Positions 17,476 to 26,024 of a DNA stretch of 58,508 bases are shown here, in pieces. Numbering within the stretch: position 1 is the stretch's first letter; every line of letters starts with the position of its first letter. A model generated the notes under the pieces. It made no database searches and was not told the DNA's origin. It worked only from the letters and a program-made list of their open reading frames with translations. Source of the DNA: JBGTLU01 sp041743935 (GTDB lineage: Bacteria > Bacteroidota > Bacteroidia > Sphingobacteriales > Sphingobacteriaceae); the NCBI GenBank assembly GCA_041743935.1, contig JBGTLU010000011.1:1-58508 (forward strand), given 5' to 3'. A program made the translations under genes and the position numbers.

Positions 17476-19005
17476 ATGAAAACTCTCCGACTTTTACTTG
17501 GCGACCAACTAAATCATCAACACACTTGGTTTAAAACGGTAGATAAAAATATCTGCTACGTTTTAATGGAAGTAAAACAAGAGCAAGAATACGTAACACA
17601 TCACATCCAGAAAATAATTGCCTTTTTTTCGGCGATGCGGAATTTTGCTCATGAATTACAAAATCAAGGACATTCTGTAATTTATTACAAGATAGACGAT
17701 GAGCACAATAAGCACAGTTTTAGAGAGAATTTGACAGAAATTATAGCACAAGATTCATTCTCAAATTTCGAGTATTTGCTGCCTGATGAATACAGGTTAG
17801 ATGTAGAATTAACCAACTTTTGCTCGGGCCTGTCTATCACCTCCAAAACAGTTGATACCGAACATTTTTATACCCATCGAGAATATCTGCACGATTTCTT
17901 TAAAGGAAAAAAAACGTTTTTGATGGAAAGTTTTTATCGTGCACTCCGCAAAAAACACAACATTTTAATGGATGGCGAAGAACCCCTAACCGGCAGATGG
18001 AATTACGATGCAGAAAATCGAAAAAAGTACGACGGTAAAGTATCAGTCCCAGATGCAATTACATTTAAAAGCAACCAGCAAGAAATTTTTGAATCTATAC
18101 AAAAAATGAATATTCCGTTTTTCGGAAATGTTGAGGTAAGTAAATTCGATTGGCCCTGCAGCAGAGTCGAAGCATTACAAGTGTTACAATATTTTGTTAA
18201 GAATCTACTTCCTAACTTCGGAACGTACGAAGATGCATTATCTACGCAACACAAAGATTTATTTCACTCCAGATTATCATTTGCATTAAACGTAAAACTA
18301 ATTAGCCCCCAAGAAGTAGTACATGCAGTTTTATTAGAATTTGAAAATAACCACACCGTTGACATTGCTCAAGCAGAAGGTTTTATAAGACAAATTTTGG
18401 GTTGGAGAGAATACATGCGGGGTGTTTATTGGGCAAAAATGCCTGCCTTTTCTCAGTTAAATTATCTCGATCATAAAGAAGCTTTGCCAACCTGGTTTTG
18501 GGATGGTAAAACCCAAATGAATTGTTTAAAGCATTGCATCAATAATTCATTAGACAATGCTTATGCCCATCACATACAACGATTAATGGTTATAGGTAAT
18601 TTCTGCTTATTGGCAGGTATTCATCCCGATTTTGTTGATCAATGGTATTTAGGGGTTTATATAGATGCCGTAGAATGGGTAGAAATTACCAACACCAGAG
18701 GAATGAGCCAATTTGCGGATGGTGGTATAGTAGGAAGTAAACCCTATGTGAGCAGTGCCAATTACATCGATAAAATGAGCGATTATTGTGCGGGCTGTAA
18801 GTACGATAAAAAATCTAGATATGGCCCCAATGCCTGCCCGTTTAATAGTTTTTATTGGGATTTTCACATTCGTCATCGGAAGAAACTGGAGAAAAATCCC
18901 AGAATTGGCATGATGTATCGTTTGATAGATAAAATGACGGCCGATGAAATAACTAAAATCCGGCAAAAAGCTGCTTCTTATAAATCTGCAATAAATAATC
19001 TGTAG
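17476..19005 (+). CDS. (6-4) photolyase of the FeS-BCP / bacterial PhrB type
   Basis: The 509-residue protein matches the deoxyribodipyrimidine photolyase-related family that holds FAD, a lumazine antenna and a [4Fe-4S] cluster. It starts LRLLLGDQLNHQHTWF, the hallmark of this group. GGYxxR-type regions appear as GWREYMRGVYW and NTRGMSQFADGG. Cysteines fall at residues 350, 438, 441 and 454 (NCLKHC, YCAGCK, NACPFN). From memory these are the same numbers as the cluster ligands of Agrobacterium PhrB. It would repair (6-4) photoproducts. It is the fourth gene of the operon, 69 bases before the B12 photoreceptor gene. Confidence 0.93.
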   Translation: MKTLRLLLGDQLNHQHTWFKTVDKNICYVLMEVKQEQEYVTHHIQKIIAFFSAMRNFAHELQNQGHSVIYYKIDDEHNKHSFRENLTEIIAQDSFSNFEYLLPDEYRLDVELTNFCSGLSITSKTVDTEHFYTHREYLHDFFKGKKTFLMESFYRALRKKHNILMDGEEPLTGRWNYDAENRKKYDGKVSVPDAITFKSNQQEIFESIQKMNIPFFGNVEVSKFDWPCSRVEALQVLQYFVKNLLPNFGTYEDALSTQHKDLFHSRLSFALNVKLISPQEVVHAVLLEFENNHTVDIAQAEGFIRQILGWREYMRGVYWAKMPAFSQLNYLDHKEALPTWFWDGKTQMNCLKHCINNSLDNAYAHHIQRLMVIGNFCLLAGIHPDFVDQWYLGVYIDAVEWVEITNTRGMSQFADGGIVGSKPYVSSANYIDKMSDYCAGCKYDKKSRYGPNACPFNSFYWDFHIRHRKKLEKNPRIGMMYRLIDKMTADEITKIRQKAASYKSAINNL

Positions 19006-19018
19006 TCATAGATTTTTA

Positions 19019-19027
19019 GTTGTTTAA
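19019..19027 (+). promoter_or_regulatory. TTGTTTAA-type site upstream of the B12 photoreceptor gene
   Basis: The sequence GTTGTTTAA, directly followed by AACAA to give a near-palindrome, lies 47 bases before the GTG start. A very similar 9-mer recurs upstream of the ECF sigma factor and in the crtI/crtB divergent region. It may be an autoregulatory binding site. This is pattern matching in AT-rich DNA. Confidence 0.35.
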
Positions 19028-19074
19028 AACAAGTACTTGCATTTATTGTTAAAATTTTATCCATTGCATATAAA

Positions 19075-19983
19075 GTGAAAAGATTTTCTATAAGTGATAT
19101 TGAATGTTTAACTGGCATAAAAGCCCATACCATACGTATATGGGAACAGCGATATGCTATTGTTGAACCAAAACGTACCGAAACCAATATTCGGTTTTAT
19201 GATAATACCGATTTAAAAAAGTTCTTAAATGTATCTACCTTAATCCAACATGGATTTAAAATCTCCGAAATAGCACGAATGAGTGAAGAGGTAATGGAGA
19301 AAAAAGTAACCGACATTGCCCATGAAAACAACCCATGTGACAAAGTAAATGAAATGGTAACTGCCATGCTTAAATTAGATGAACCAACCTTTGATTCTAT
19401 CCTAACACAGCACATAACTGAAATGGGAATAGAAAAAACAATGGTGAATCTGATTTTTCCGTTCATGCGAAAAATAGGCATTTTGTGGCAAGCAGGTTCT
19501 ATTAACCCGGCACATGAGCATTTTACCACCCATTTGATAAAACAAAAACTAATCATACACACTGCAGAACTACAACCTATCCATAATTTTCAGGCAAAAA
19601 AGTTCTTACTTTTTTTGCCTGAAGGAGAAAGTCACGAAACGGGGCTACTATTTGCCAACTATTTGATAAAATCAAGAGGTCATCACGCTTTGTATTTAGG
19701 ACAGAATTTGCCACTTGCAGATTTAAGTAAAGTAGCAGATTATTACCAGCCAGATGTTGCCATGACCGTATTAACAAATGAATTAACCTTTGGTTCCACA
19801 GCTGTATTGCTTGATAAATTAGTAAAAAGTTTAAATAAAATCCCCTTAATGGTTTCTGGCCCATTGGTTATGCACGATGCTATAAAAGATAACGAATGCT
19901 TAAAAATACTTCGCTCCGTAGATGAGTTATTGGGATTTATACAAAATGAAACCAGAATAGATAACCACTTTTTTGCTTGTTAA
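19075..19983 (+). CDS. carH: MerR-family transcriptional regulator with B12-binding photoreceptor domain (CarH/LitR type)
   Basis: The 302-residue protein has an N-terminal MerR winged helix (FSISDIECLTGIKAHTIRIW, residues 3-22, then EQRY), a four-helix linker and a C-terminal cobalamin-binding fold. It has both CarH light-sensor motifs: Wx9EH (W138, E148, H149) and ExHxxG (E185, H187, G190), where the histidine ligates cobalt. CarH proteins hold adenosylcobalamin, bind DNA as tetramers in the dark and release it on light. The start is GTG at 19075, which gives the standard MerR opening. It ends a photolyase operon and lies near carotenoid genes, the expected targets. TTGTTTAA just upstream may be its own site. 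Confidence 0.92.
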   Translation: MKRFSISDIECLTGIKAHTIRIWEQRYAIVEPKRTETNIRFYDNTDLKKFLNVSTLIQHGFKISEIARMSEEVMEKKVTDIAHENNPCDKVNEMVTAMLKLDEPTFDSILTQHITEMGIEKTMVNLIFPFMRKIGILWQAGSINPAHEHFTTHLIKQKLIIHTAELQPIHNFQAKKFLLFLPEGESHETGLLFANYLIKSRGHHALYLGQNLPLADLSKVADYYQPDVAMTVLTNELTFGSTAVLLDKLVKSLNKIPLMVSGPLVMHDAIKDNECLKILRSVDELLGFIQNETRIDNHFFAC

Positions 19984-20032
19984 TAAGTAGTTTTTAATCT
20001 CATTTAGGAAGTGGTATATTGGGCAAAATAAT

Positions 20033-20040
20033 TATTTTTG
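20033..20040 (+). promoter_or_regulatory. Promoter -7 box for the 2-oxoglutarate dehydrogenase operon
   Basis: TATTTTTG matches TAnnTTTG and lies 20 bases before the ATG of the E1 gene. No clear -33 TTTG at the standard distance was found. Confidence 0.45.
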
Positions 20041-20059
20041 CAGCCATTACAAATTTCTG

Positions 20060-22843
20060 ATGAGCGATTTATCCTATCTTTCCAGTGCACATTCTTCTTA
20101 CATAGAATCTTTATACACACAATATAAAGAAGACCCAGAATCAGTTGAATTTGGTTGGCGAAAGTTTTTCGAAGGATTTGATTTTGGACGAACCGGAGAA
20201 GCGGTTCAAGTTACAAATCAAACTCCAGAACATTTTTTAAATGAAATTAAGGTGTTGAACATGATAGATGGCTACAGAAACAGAGGCCATTTATTTACAA
20301 AAACAAACCCAGTTCGCGAACGCCGTAAATATTTTCCGGGTAAAGAATTAGAAACATTTGGATTTACAGATGCCGACCTAGACACAGTTTTTAATGCTGG
20401 TGTTGAAGTTGGTTTAGGCCCGGCAACTCTCCGAGATATACGTCAATTACTTGACGAAACCTATTGCGAATCCATTGGCGTAGAATATAAATACATCCGT
20501 AACCCGGTTAAAATGCAATGGTTCCAAGAGCGGATGGAAAGTACTCGTAACAAACCTAATTTTACCGTAGAACAGAAAAAACGAATCCTCCATAAACTTA
20601 ACCAAGCAGTAGTTTTCGAAAACTTTTTGGGAACAAAATTTCTGGGACAAAAGCGTTTTTCATTAGAAGGCGCCGAAACTTTAATCCCCGCATTAGATGC
20701 TGTAATTGAAAAAGGAGCAGAATTAGGTATAGAAGAATTTGTAATAGGCATGGCACACCGAGGTAGGTTAAATGTGCTAGCCAACATTATGAATAAAACC
20801 TATTCGGAAATTTTTACCGAGTTTGAAGGAAAACATTACGATGTAAACGAATCTTTTGGTGGGGATGTGAAATACCACATGGGCTATTCAACAGACATTG
20901 ATACCGCTAATGGCCAATGTGTTCATTTGAGTTTGTCTCCAAATCCATCCCACCTAGAAGCCGTAGACCCTGTGGTACAAGGTATTGCACGAGCTAAGTT
21001 AGATTTCAAGTATGATAACGATTACAGCAAACTTGCTCCCATATTAATACATGGCGATGCATCTGTTGCAGGGCAGGGAGTAGTTTATGAAGTGCTAAAC
21101 ATGTCTTTGCTGGATGGATACAAAGCAGGCGGAACCATTCATTTAGTAATAAATAACCAGGTTGGATTTACAACTAATTACCGCGATGCTCGTTCTACCA
21201 CCTATTGTACAGATATTGCTAAAATGACTTTATCTCCCGTTTTTCATGTAAATGGAGATGATGTTGAAGCTTTAGTTTTCGCCATAAAAATGGCCATGGA
21301 ATATCGCCAAAAATACCATAACGACGTTTTTATAGATATTTTGTGTTATCGCAAATATGGGCATAACGAAAGCGATGAACCAAGATTTACCCAGCCAACA
21401 CTATACAAAGCCATTGCCCAACATCCAAATCCAAGAGAGATTTATGTAAAAAAACTTACAGATGAAGGCGGAGAAATAGATACGAAACTTGCAACCGAAA
21501 TGGAAAAAGAGTTTAGAACCATGTTGCAAGAAAAACTCGATGCTGTAAAAAATAATTCAATACAAATAGAATCTAAAGAACCCTTACAAGGTGCATGGAG
21601 TAAATACAGATTTAGCACAGCCGATGACTTTAAAGATTCTCCGAAAACATCTGTATCTCAAAAAACCTTTGAAGCTTTAGCCAACCAAATAACCATCCTC
21701 CCGTCAGACTTAAGTTTTTTCAATAAAATTCAGCGTTTGTTTACTGAGCGGAATAAAATGGTAAACCAAACCAAAGTTTACGATTGGGCCATGGGAGAAT
21801 TAATGGCCTATGCAACGTTATTAAATGAAGGCTATGGTGTTCGTGTAAGCGGGCAAGACGTAGAGCGCGGAACTTTCTCTCACCGACATGCTGTAGTCAA
21901 ACTACAAGATTCAGATGAAGAGTATATCCCGCTTAATACCATAAAAACAGATACAAAATCCAATTTCGAGATATATAACTCTCACCTCTCTGAATATGGT
22001 GTTTTAGGTTTTGAATACGGATATTCATTACCAACTCCACATTGCTTAACAATTTGGGAAGCTCAATTTGGCGATTTTGCAAATGGAGCTCAAATCATCA
22101 TAGATCAATTCATTGCTAGTGCAGAAACTAAATGGAAGCGTAGCAGCGGATTAGTATTATTATTGCCTCATGGTTACGAAGGACAAGGTCCAGAGCATTC
22201 ATCAGGTCGTATGGAAAGATTCTTGGAACTTTGCGCAGATTACAACATGCAAGTAGCCAATGTAAGTACACCGGCTCAAATGTTTCATATTTTACGTCGT
22301 CAGTTAAAAAGAGAATTCCGCAAACCACTAGTTATATTTACCCCCAAAAGTTTATTGCGTCATCCGGCATGTGTAAGCCCTTTAAAGGATTTTACCAACG
22401 GTAAATTCAAAGAAGTAATAGACGATGAAAAAGTTACCACTGCAAAAGTTAAGCGTGTACTTTTTTGCACGGGCAAAATTTATTACGAACTATTAGAAAA
22501 ACAAGAAGAAGAAAAAATAGAAGATATAGCTATTGTACGGTTAGAGCAAATTTATCCTTTGCCTTATGATCAGTTAGAAGCGATAACAAAAAAGTATAAA
22601 GGAGCCGAACTTGTTTGGGTACAAGAAGAACCAGCAAACATGGGAGCATGGCCATATTTATGTCGTAAATTCAGAAACTTAAACTTAGATGTTGTTGCTC
22701 GCAAAGAAAGTAGTAGCACAGCCACCGGATTTGCCAAACAACACATCACCCAACAAAATTATATTATAAACAAAGCTTTTTTAATAGAAAAAGAGGTAGT
22801 GAAAAAAACTAAATCTATCAATAAGAAAAAAGCGAGTAAATAA
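20060..22843 (+). CDS. sucA: 2-oxoglutarate dehydrogenase E1 component
   Basis: The 927-residue thiamine diphosphate enzyme decarboxylates 2-oxoglutarate in the TCA cycle and passes succinyl to E2. The N-terminal segment SYIESLYTQYKEDPESV followed by WRKFFEGF is the usual E1o helix. Catalytic and cofactor regions follow: GMAHRGRLNVLANIMNKTY, LSPNPSHLEAVDPVV, HGDASVAGQGVVYEVLNMS, INNQVGFTTNYRD, RKYGHNESDEPRFTQP, and in the pyrimidine domain GQDVERGTFSHRHAV and LLPHGYEGQGPEHSSGRMER. The C-terminal lysine-rich tail (KKTKSINKKKASK) is normal. E2 follows 8 bases downstream. Confidence 0.97.
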   Translation: MSDLSYLSSAHSSYIESLYTQYKEDPESVEFGWRKFFEGFDFGRTGEAVQVTNQTPEHFLNEIKVLNMIDGYRNRGHLFTKTNPVRERRKYFPGKELETFGFTDADLDTVFNAGVEVGLGPATLRDIRQLLDETYCESIGVEYKYIRNPVKMQWFQERMESTRNKPNFTVEQKKRILHKLNQAVVFENFLGTKFLGQKRFSLEGAETLIPALDAVIEKGAELGIEEFVIGMAHRGRLNVLANIMNKTYSEIFTEFEGKHYDVNESFGGDVKYHMGYSTDIDTANGQCVHLSLSPNPSHLEAVDPVVQGIARAKLDFKYDNDYSKLAPILIHGDASVAGQGVVYEVLNMSLLDGYKAGGTIHLVINNQVGFTTNYRDARSTTYCTDIAKMTLSPVFHVNGDDVEALVFAIKMAMEYRQKYHNDVFIDILCYRKYGHNESDEPRFTQPTLYKAIAQHPNPREIYVKKLTDEGGEIDTKLATEMEKEFRTMLQEKLDAVKNNSIQIESKEPLQGAWSKYRFSTADDFKDSPKTSVSQKTFEALANQITILPSDLSFFNKIQRLFTERNKMVNQTKVYDWAMGELMAYATLLNEGYGVRVSGQDVERGTFSHRHAVVKLQDSDEEYIPLNTIKTDTKSNFEIYNSHLSEYGVLGFEYGYSLPTPHCLTIWEAQFGDFANGAQIIIDQFIASAETKWKRSSGLVLLLPHGYEGQGPEHSSGRMERFLELCADYNMQVANVSTPAQMFHILRRQLKREFRKPLVIFTPKSLLRHPACVSPLKDFTNGKFKEVIDDEKVTTAKVKRVLFCTGKIYYELLEKQEEEKIEDIAIVRLEQIYPLPYDQLEAITKKYKGAELVWVQEEPANMGAWPYLCRKFRNLNLDVVARKESSSTATGFAKQHITQQNYIINKAFLIEKEVVKKTKSINKKKASK

Positions 22844-22851
22844 ATCAAACG

Positions 22852-24057
22852 ATGAGTATCGAAATTAAAATACCTCCAGTTGGAGAGTCAATCAGTGAAG
22901 TAACCCTTTCTAAATGGATAAAAAACGATGGGGATTATGTAGAGATGGATGAGGTGATCGCCGAACTAGAATCCGATAAGGCTACATTTGAACTCACTGC
23001 CGAAAAATCCGGAACCCTTAAAACCAAAGCAAACGAGGGAGATACCATCCCGGTGGGAGATGTGGTTTGTGTGATAGAAGAAGGGGGAAGTAAAAAACCG
23101 GAAAGCGAAAGTAAAAACGAAGACGAAAAAGTAGAAAAAACCGAAAGTGCTTCTAAACCGTCAAATTATGCCGATGGTCATCCTTCTCCGGCAGCAGCAA
23201 AAATCATGTCTGAGAAAGGCATATCTGCAAACGATGTAAAAGGCACTGGACCTGGCGGTAGAATAACCAAAGAAGATGCTCAAAAAGGATCACAGCCGCA
23301 AGCAACTCCAATTGCCAAATCAGAACCAAAAGCCAAAATAAGCGAATCAGGATCTTCTCGTGCAGAGCGCAAAGAGAAAATGTCGCCCTTACGTAAGACC
23401 ATTTCTAGGCGTTTGGTAGAAGTAAAAAACACAACTGCCATGCTTACTACTTTTAATGAGGTAGACATGAAACCTATCATGGATTTGCGAGCAAAATACA
23501 AAGACCAATTCAAAGAAAAACATGGGGTTGGCTTAGGATTTATGTCGTTTTTTGCCAAAGCTGTATGTGAAGCATTAAAGGAATTTCCGGCAGTAAATGC
23601 AAGAATAGAAGGCGAAGAAATTGTGTATAGCGATTTTGCAGATATTTCCATTGCAGTTTCTGCGCCTAAAGGGTTGGTTGTTCCGGTAATCCGCAATGCC
23701 GAATCCATGGGTCTTGCGCAAATAGAAAAAGCTGTAATGGAATTAGCAGGCAAAGCCAGAGATAATAAATTAACTCTTGAGGAAATGACGGGTGGTACAT
23801 TTACCATCACCAACGGTGGTGTATTTGGCTCCATGATGTCAACTCCAATCATCAATGCACCACAATCTGCTATTTTAGGAATGCATAATATAGTAGAACG
23901 CCCAGTGGCAAAAGATGGTCAAGTAATAATACGGCCAATCATGTTTGTTGCATTATCTTATGACCATCGAATTATAGATGGAAAAGATTCTGTAGGATTT
24001 TTGGTTAGAGTAAAACAACTTTTAGAAGCACCAGAGCGCATGCTTTTGGGAGTTTAA
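22852..24057 (+). CDS. sucB: Dihydrolipoyllysine-residue succinyltransferase (E2 of 2-oxoglutarate dehydrogenase)
   Basis: The 401-residue core of the complex carries succinyl groups on a lipoyl arm to CoA. The lipoyl domain (1-75) has the modified lysine in ELESDKATFEL. A charged linker follows, then the E1/E3-binding domain SPAAAKIMSEKGISANDVKG (about 103-140). The catalytic domain ends with YDHRIIDGKDSVGFL, where the active-site histidine and aspartate lie. It is 8 bases behind E1. A strong hairpin terminator at 24078 separates it from the E3 gene. Confidence 0.97.
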   Translation: MSIEIKIPPVGESISEVTLSKWIKNDGDYVEMDEVIAELESDKATFELTAEKSGTLKTKANEGDTIPVGDVVCVIEEGGSKKPESESKNEDEKVEKTESASKPSNYADGHPSPAAAKIMSEKGISANDVKGTGPGGRITKEDAQKGSQPQATPIAKSEPKAKISESGSSRAERKEKMSPLRKTISRRLVEVKNTTAMLTTFNEVDMKPIMDLRAKYKDQFKEKHGVGLGFMSFFAKAVCEALKEFPAVNARIEGEEIVYSDFADISIAVSAPKGLVVPVIRNAESMGLAQIEKAVMELAGKARDNKLTLEEMTGGTFTITNGGVFGSMMSTPIINAPQSAILGMHNIVERPVAKDGQVIIRPIMFVALSYDHRIIDGKDSVGFLVRVKQLLEAPERMLLGV

Positions 24058-24077
24058 ACAAAATCATATTAAAGGTA

Positions 24078-24107
24078 AAGTCCTGGCTAAATAGTCAGGA
24101 CTTTTTT
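24078..24107 (+). terminator. Rho-independent terminator after sucB
   Basis: The stem AAGTCCTGGCT / AGTCAGGACTT closes a short AAAT loop (one G-T pair), followed by a run of T. It lies 21 bases after the E2 stop, so the E3 gene probably has its own promoter in 24108-24175. Confidence 0.85.
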
Positions 24108-24175
24108 ATTGGTTTTCAAAAAAAAACAACCCATTGCCATAGCTTTTTTATTAATTTTGGACAAAATATTTGTAG

Positions 24176-25579
24176 ATGAAATACGACGTAGTAGTGATTG
24201 GTTCTGGCCCCGGAGGGTATGTAGCAGCCATAAGATGTGCTCAATTAGGATTTAAAACTGCCATTATTGAAAAATATCCTAATCTTGGCGGAACTTGTTT
24301 AAATGTGGGTTGTATCCCTTCTAAAGCATTGCTCGATAGTTCAGAACATTATCACAATGCCGAACACACCTTCAAAACGCATGGCATTGAACTAAAAGAT
24401 TTAAAGCCGAATTTAAAGCAAATGATTGCCCGAAAAGAAGAGGTGGTAAAACAAAATACCGAGGGTATAAATTATTTGATGAAGAAAAATAAAATCGAAC
24501 GATTTGAAGGAGTTGGCTCATTCATCAACAAAAACACCATAAAGATTACCAAATCAGATGGTAAAACACAACAGATAGAAACCGATAAAGTAATCATAGC
24601 TACTGGCTCAAAACCTAGCACTTTACCATTCATCAACCTAGATAAAAAAAGAGTAATTACTTCTACCGAAGCATTACAACTGTCCGAAATTCCCAAACAC
24701 TTAGTATTGATTGGAGGTGGTGTAATTGGATTAGAACTGGGTTCAGTTTATGCTCGATTAGGAGCTAAAGTTACTGTAGTTGAGTTTATGGATTCTATAA
24801 TTTCAACCATGGATAGAACCATGGGAAAAGAATTGCAAAAATCACTGAAGAAAATAGGCTTCGAATTTTTACTGAATCATAAAGTAAAAGATGTTAAAGC
24901 CACTGCCAAAGAAGTAACTGTAAAAGCAGATAATGCTAAAGGCGAAGAAGTGGTTGTAAAAGGGGATTATTGCTTAGTTGCCGTTGGTCGTACTGCTTAC
25001 ACCGAAGGATTAGGATTGGATAAAATTGGAATTAAGGTTGAAGAAAGAGGCAAGAAAATTCCGGTTAATGAACATTTAGAAACCTCTGTAAAAGGTGTTT
25101 ATGCCATTGGCGATGTTATAACTGGTGCAATGTTGGCACACAAAGCCGAAGAAGAGGGGGTATTTGTTGCCGAGACCATAGCCGGACAAAAACCACACAT
25201 CAATTATAATTTAATTCCAGGGGTAGTATATACTTGGCCAGAGGTTGCTGCCGTAGGTTATACCGAAGAAGAATTAAAAGAAAAAGAGGTTAAATACAAA
25301 ACAGGATCGTTTCCATTTCTGGCAAGCGGACGGGCAAGAGCAAGCATGGATACCGATGGTTTAGTAAAAGTATTGGCCGATGCAAAAACCGACGAAATTT
25401 TGGGAGTTCACATCATTGGTCCACGTGCAGCCGATATGATTGCCGAAGCCGTTGTAGCCATGGAGTTTAGAGCTTCATCAGAGGATATTTCGCGCATGAG
25501 TCATGCGCATCCAACCTATACCGAAGCATTTAAAGAAGCTTGTTTGGCTGCAACTGCCAACCGAGCCATACATATTTAA
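24176..25579 (+). CDS. lpdA: Dihydrolipoyl dehydrogenase (E3)
   Basis: The 467-residue FAD disulfide oxidoreductase reoxidises dihydrolipoyl groups of the 2-oxoglutarate complex and probably also pyruvate dehydrogenase. It shows the FAD-binding VVIGSGPGGYVAAIRCAQLG, the redox-active pair in GGTCLNVGCIPSKALLD, the NAD-binding VLIGGGVIGLELGSVYARLG, the second FAD motif GVYAIGDVITGAMLAHKAEE, and the C-terminal HAHPTYTEAFKEA with the catalytic His-Glu. It follows E2 after a terminator, and the carotenoid hydroxylase follows 4 bases later, an odd cotranscription. Confidence 0.97.
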   Translation: MKYDVVVIGSGPGGYVAAIRCAQLGFKTAIIEKYPNLGGTCLNVGCIPSKALLDSSEHYHNAEHTFKTHGIELKDLKPNLKQMIARKEEVVKQNTEGINYLMKKNKIERFEGVGSFINKNTIKITKSDGKTQQIETDKVIIATGSKPSTLPFINLDKKRVITSTEALQLSEIPKHLVLIGGGVIGLELGSVYARLGAKVTVVEFMDSIISTMDRTMGKELQKSLKKIGFEFLLNHKVKDVKATAKEVTVKADNAKGEEVVVKGDYCLVAVGRTAYTEGLGLDKIGIKVEERGKKIPVNEHLETSVKGVYAIGDVITGAMLAHKAEEEGVFVAETIAGQKPHINYNLIPGVVYTWPEVAAVGYTEEELKEKEVKYKTGSFPFLASGRARASMDTDGLVKVLADAKTDEILGVHIIGPRAADMIAEAVVAMEFRASSEDISRMSHAHPTYTEAFKEACLAATANRAIHI

Positions 25580-25583
25580 AATT

Positions 25584-26021
25584 ATGCTGATAAACATTCT
25601 AATTGTTATTGCCACTTTTATCGGGATGGAAATTGCTTCTTGGGCAATTCACAAATACCTTTTTCATGGGGTATTATGGGGCATACACAAAACCCATCAC
25701 CAAAAAAGAACCGGTTGGTTTGAGTTTAATGATATTTTTAGCATTGGCTTTGCGGGAATTGCTATTTGGTTGCAATACGTTGGTTTTAAAGAATTAGATT
25801 ATCGTTTTTATATCGGAACTGGAATTACCATTTATGGCATCGTATATTTTATTTTTCACGATGTATTTATACATAACCGGCTAAAAGCATTTAAATCAGA
25901 CAACAGATATCTGAAAGCAATTCGTAGAGCACATAAAATTCATCATAAAAGTACAGAGAAAAGCCCTTCTGAATCTTTTGGCTTGTTATACGTTTCTAAA
26001 AAATTCTTCAACCAAAACTAA
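25584..26021 (+). CDS. crtZ: Beta-carotene hydroxylase / sterol desaturase family membrane enzyme (CrtZ-like)
   Basis: The 145-residue di-iron membrane protein has the histidine clusters of the fatty acid hydroxylase superfamily: HKYLFHG, HKTHHQ, HDVFIH and HKIHHK. Its short length and the RRAHKIHHKSTEK segment match CrtZ beta-carotene 3-hydroxylase, which makes zeaxanthin. The ATG at 25584 gives MLINILIVIATFIGMEIASW, and a longer frame starting at 25503 runs inside lpdA and is not needed. It sits 4 bases behind lpdA and 3 bases before murB, so transcription is shared, while the rest of the carotenoid genes lie 3-6 kb downstream. Confidence 0.88.
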   Translation: MLINILIVIATFIGMEIASWAIHKYLFHGVLWGIHKTHHQKRTGWFEFNDIFSIGFAGIAIWLQYVGFKELDYRFYIGTGITIYGIVYFIFHDVFIHNRLKAFKSDNRYLKAIRRAHKIHHKSTEKSPSESFGLLYVSKKFFNQN

Positions 26022-26024
26022 TTC

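Noticed and set aside
23280..23855. 191-codon minus-strand frame inside sucB
   Set aside because: It lies wholly within the clear E2 coding sequence, and its protein has no domain pattern. It is an opposite-strand shadow.
25503..25583. Extension of crtZ into lpdA
   Set aside because: The 27 added codons overlap the lpdA end in another frame and do not resemble CrtZ. The ATG at 25584 gives the proper membrane start.
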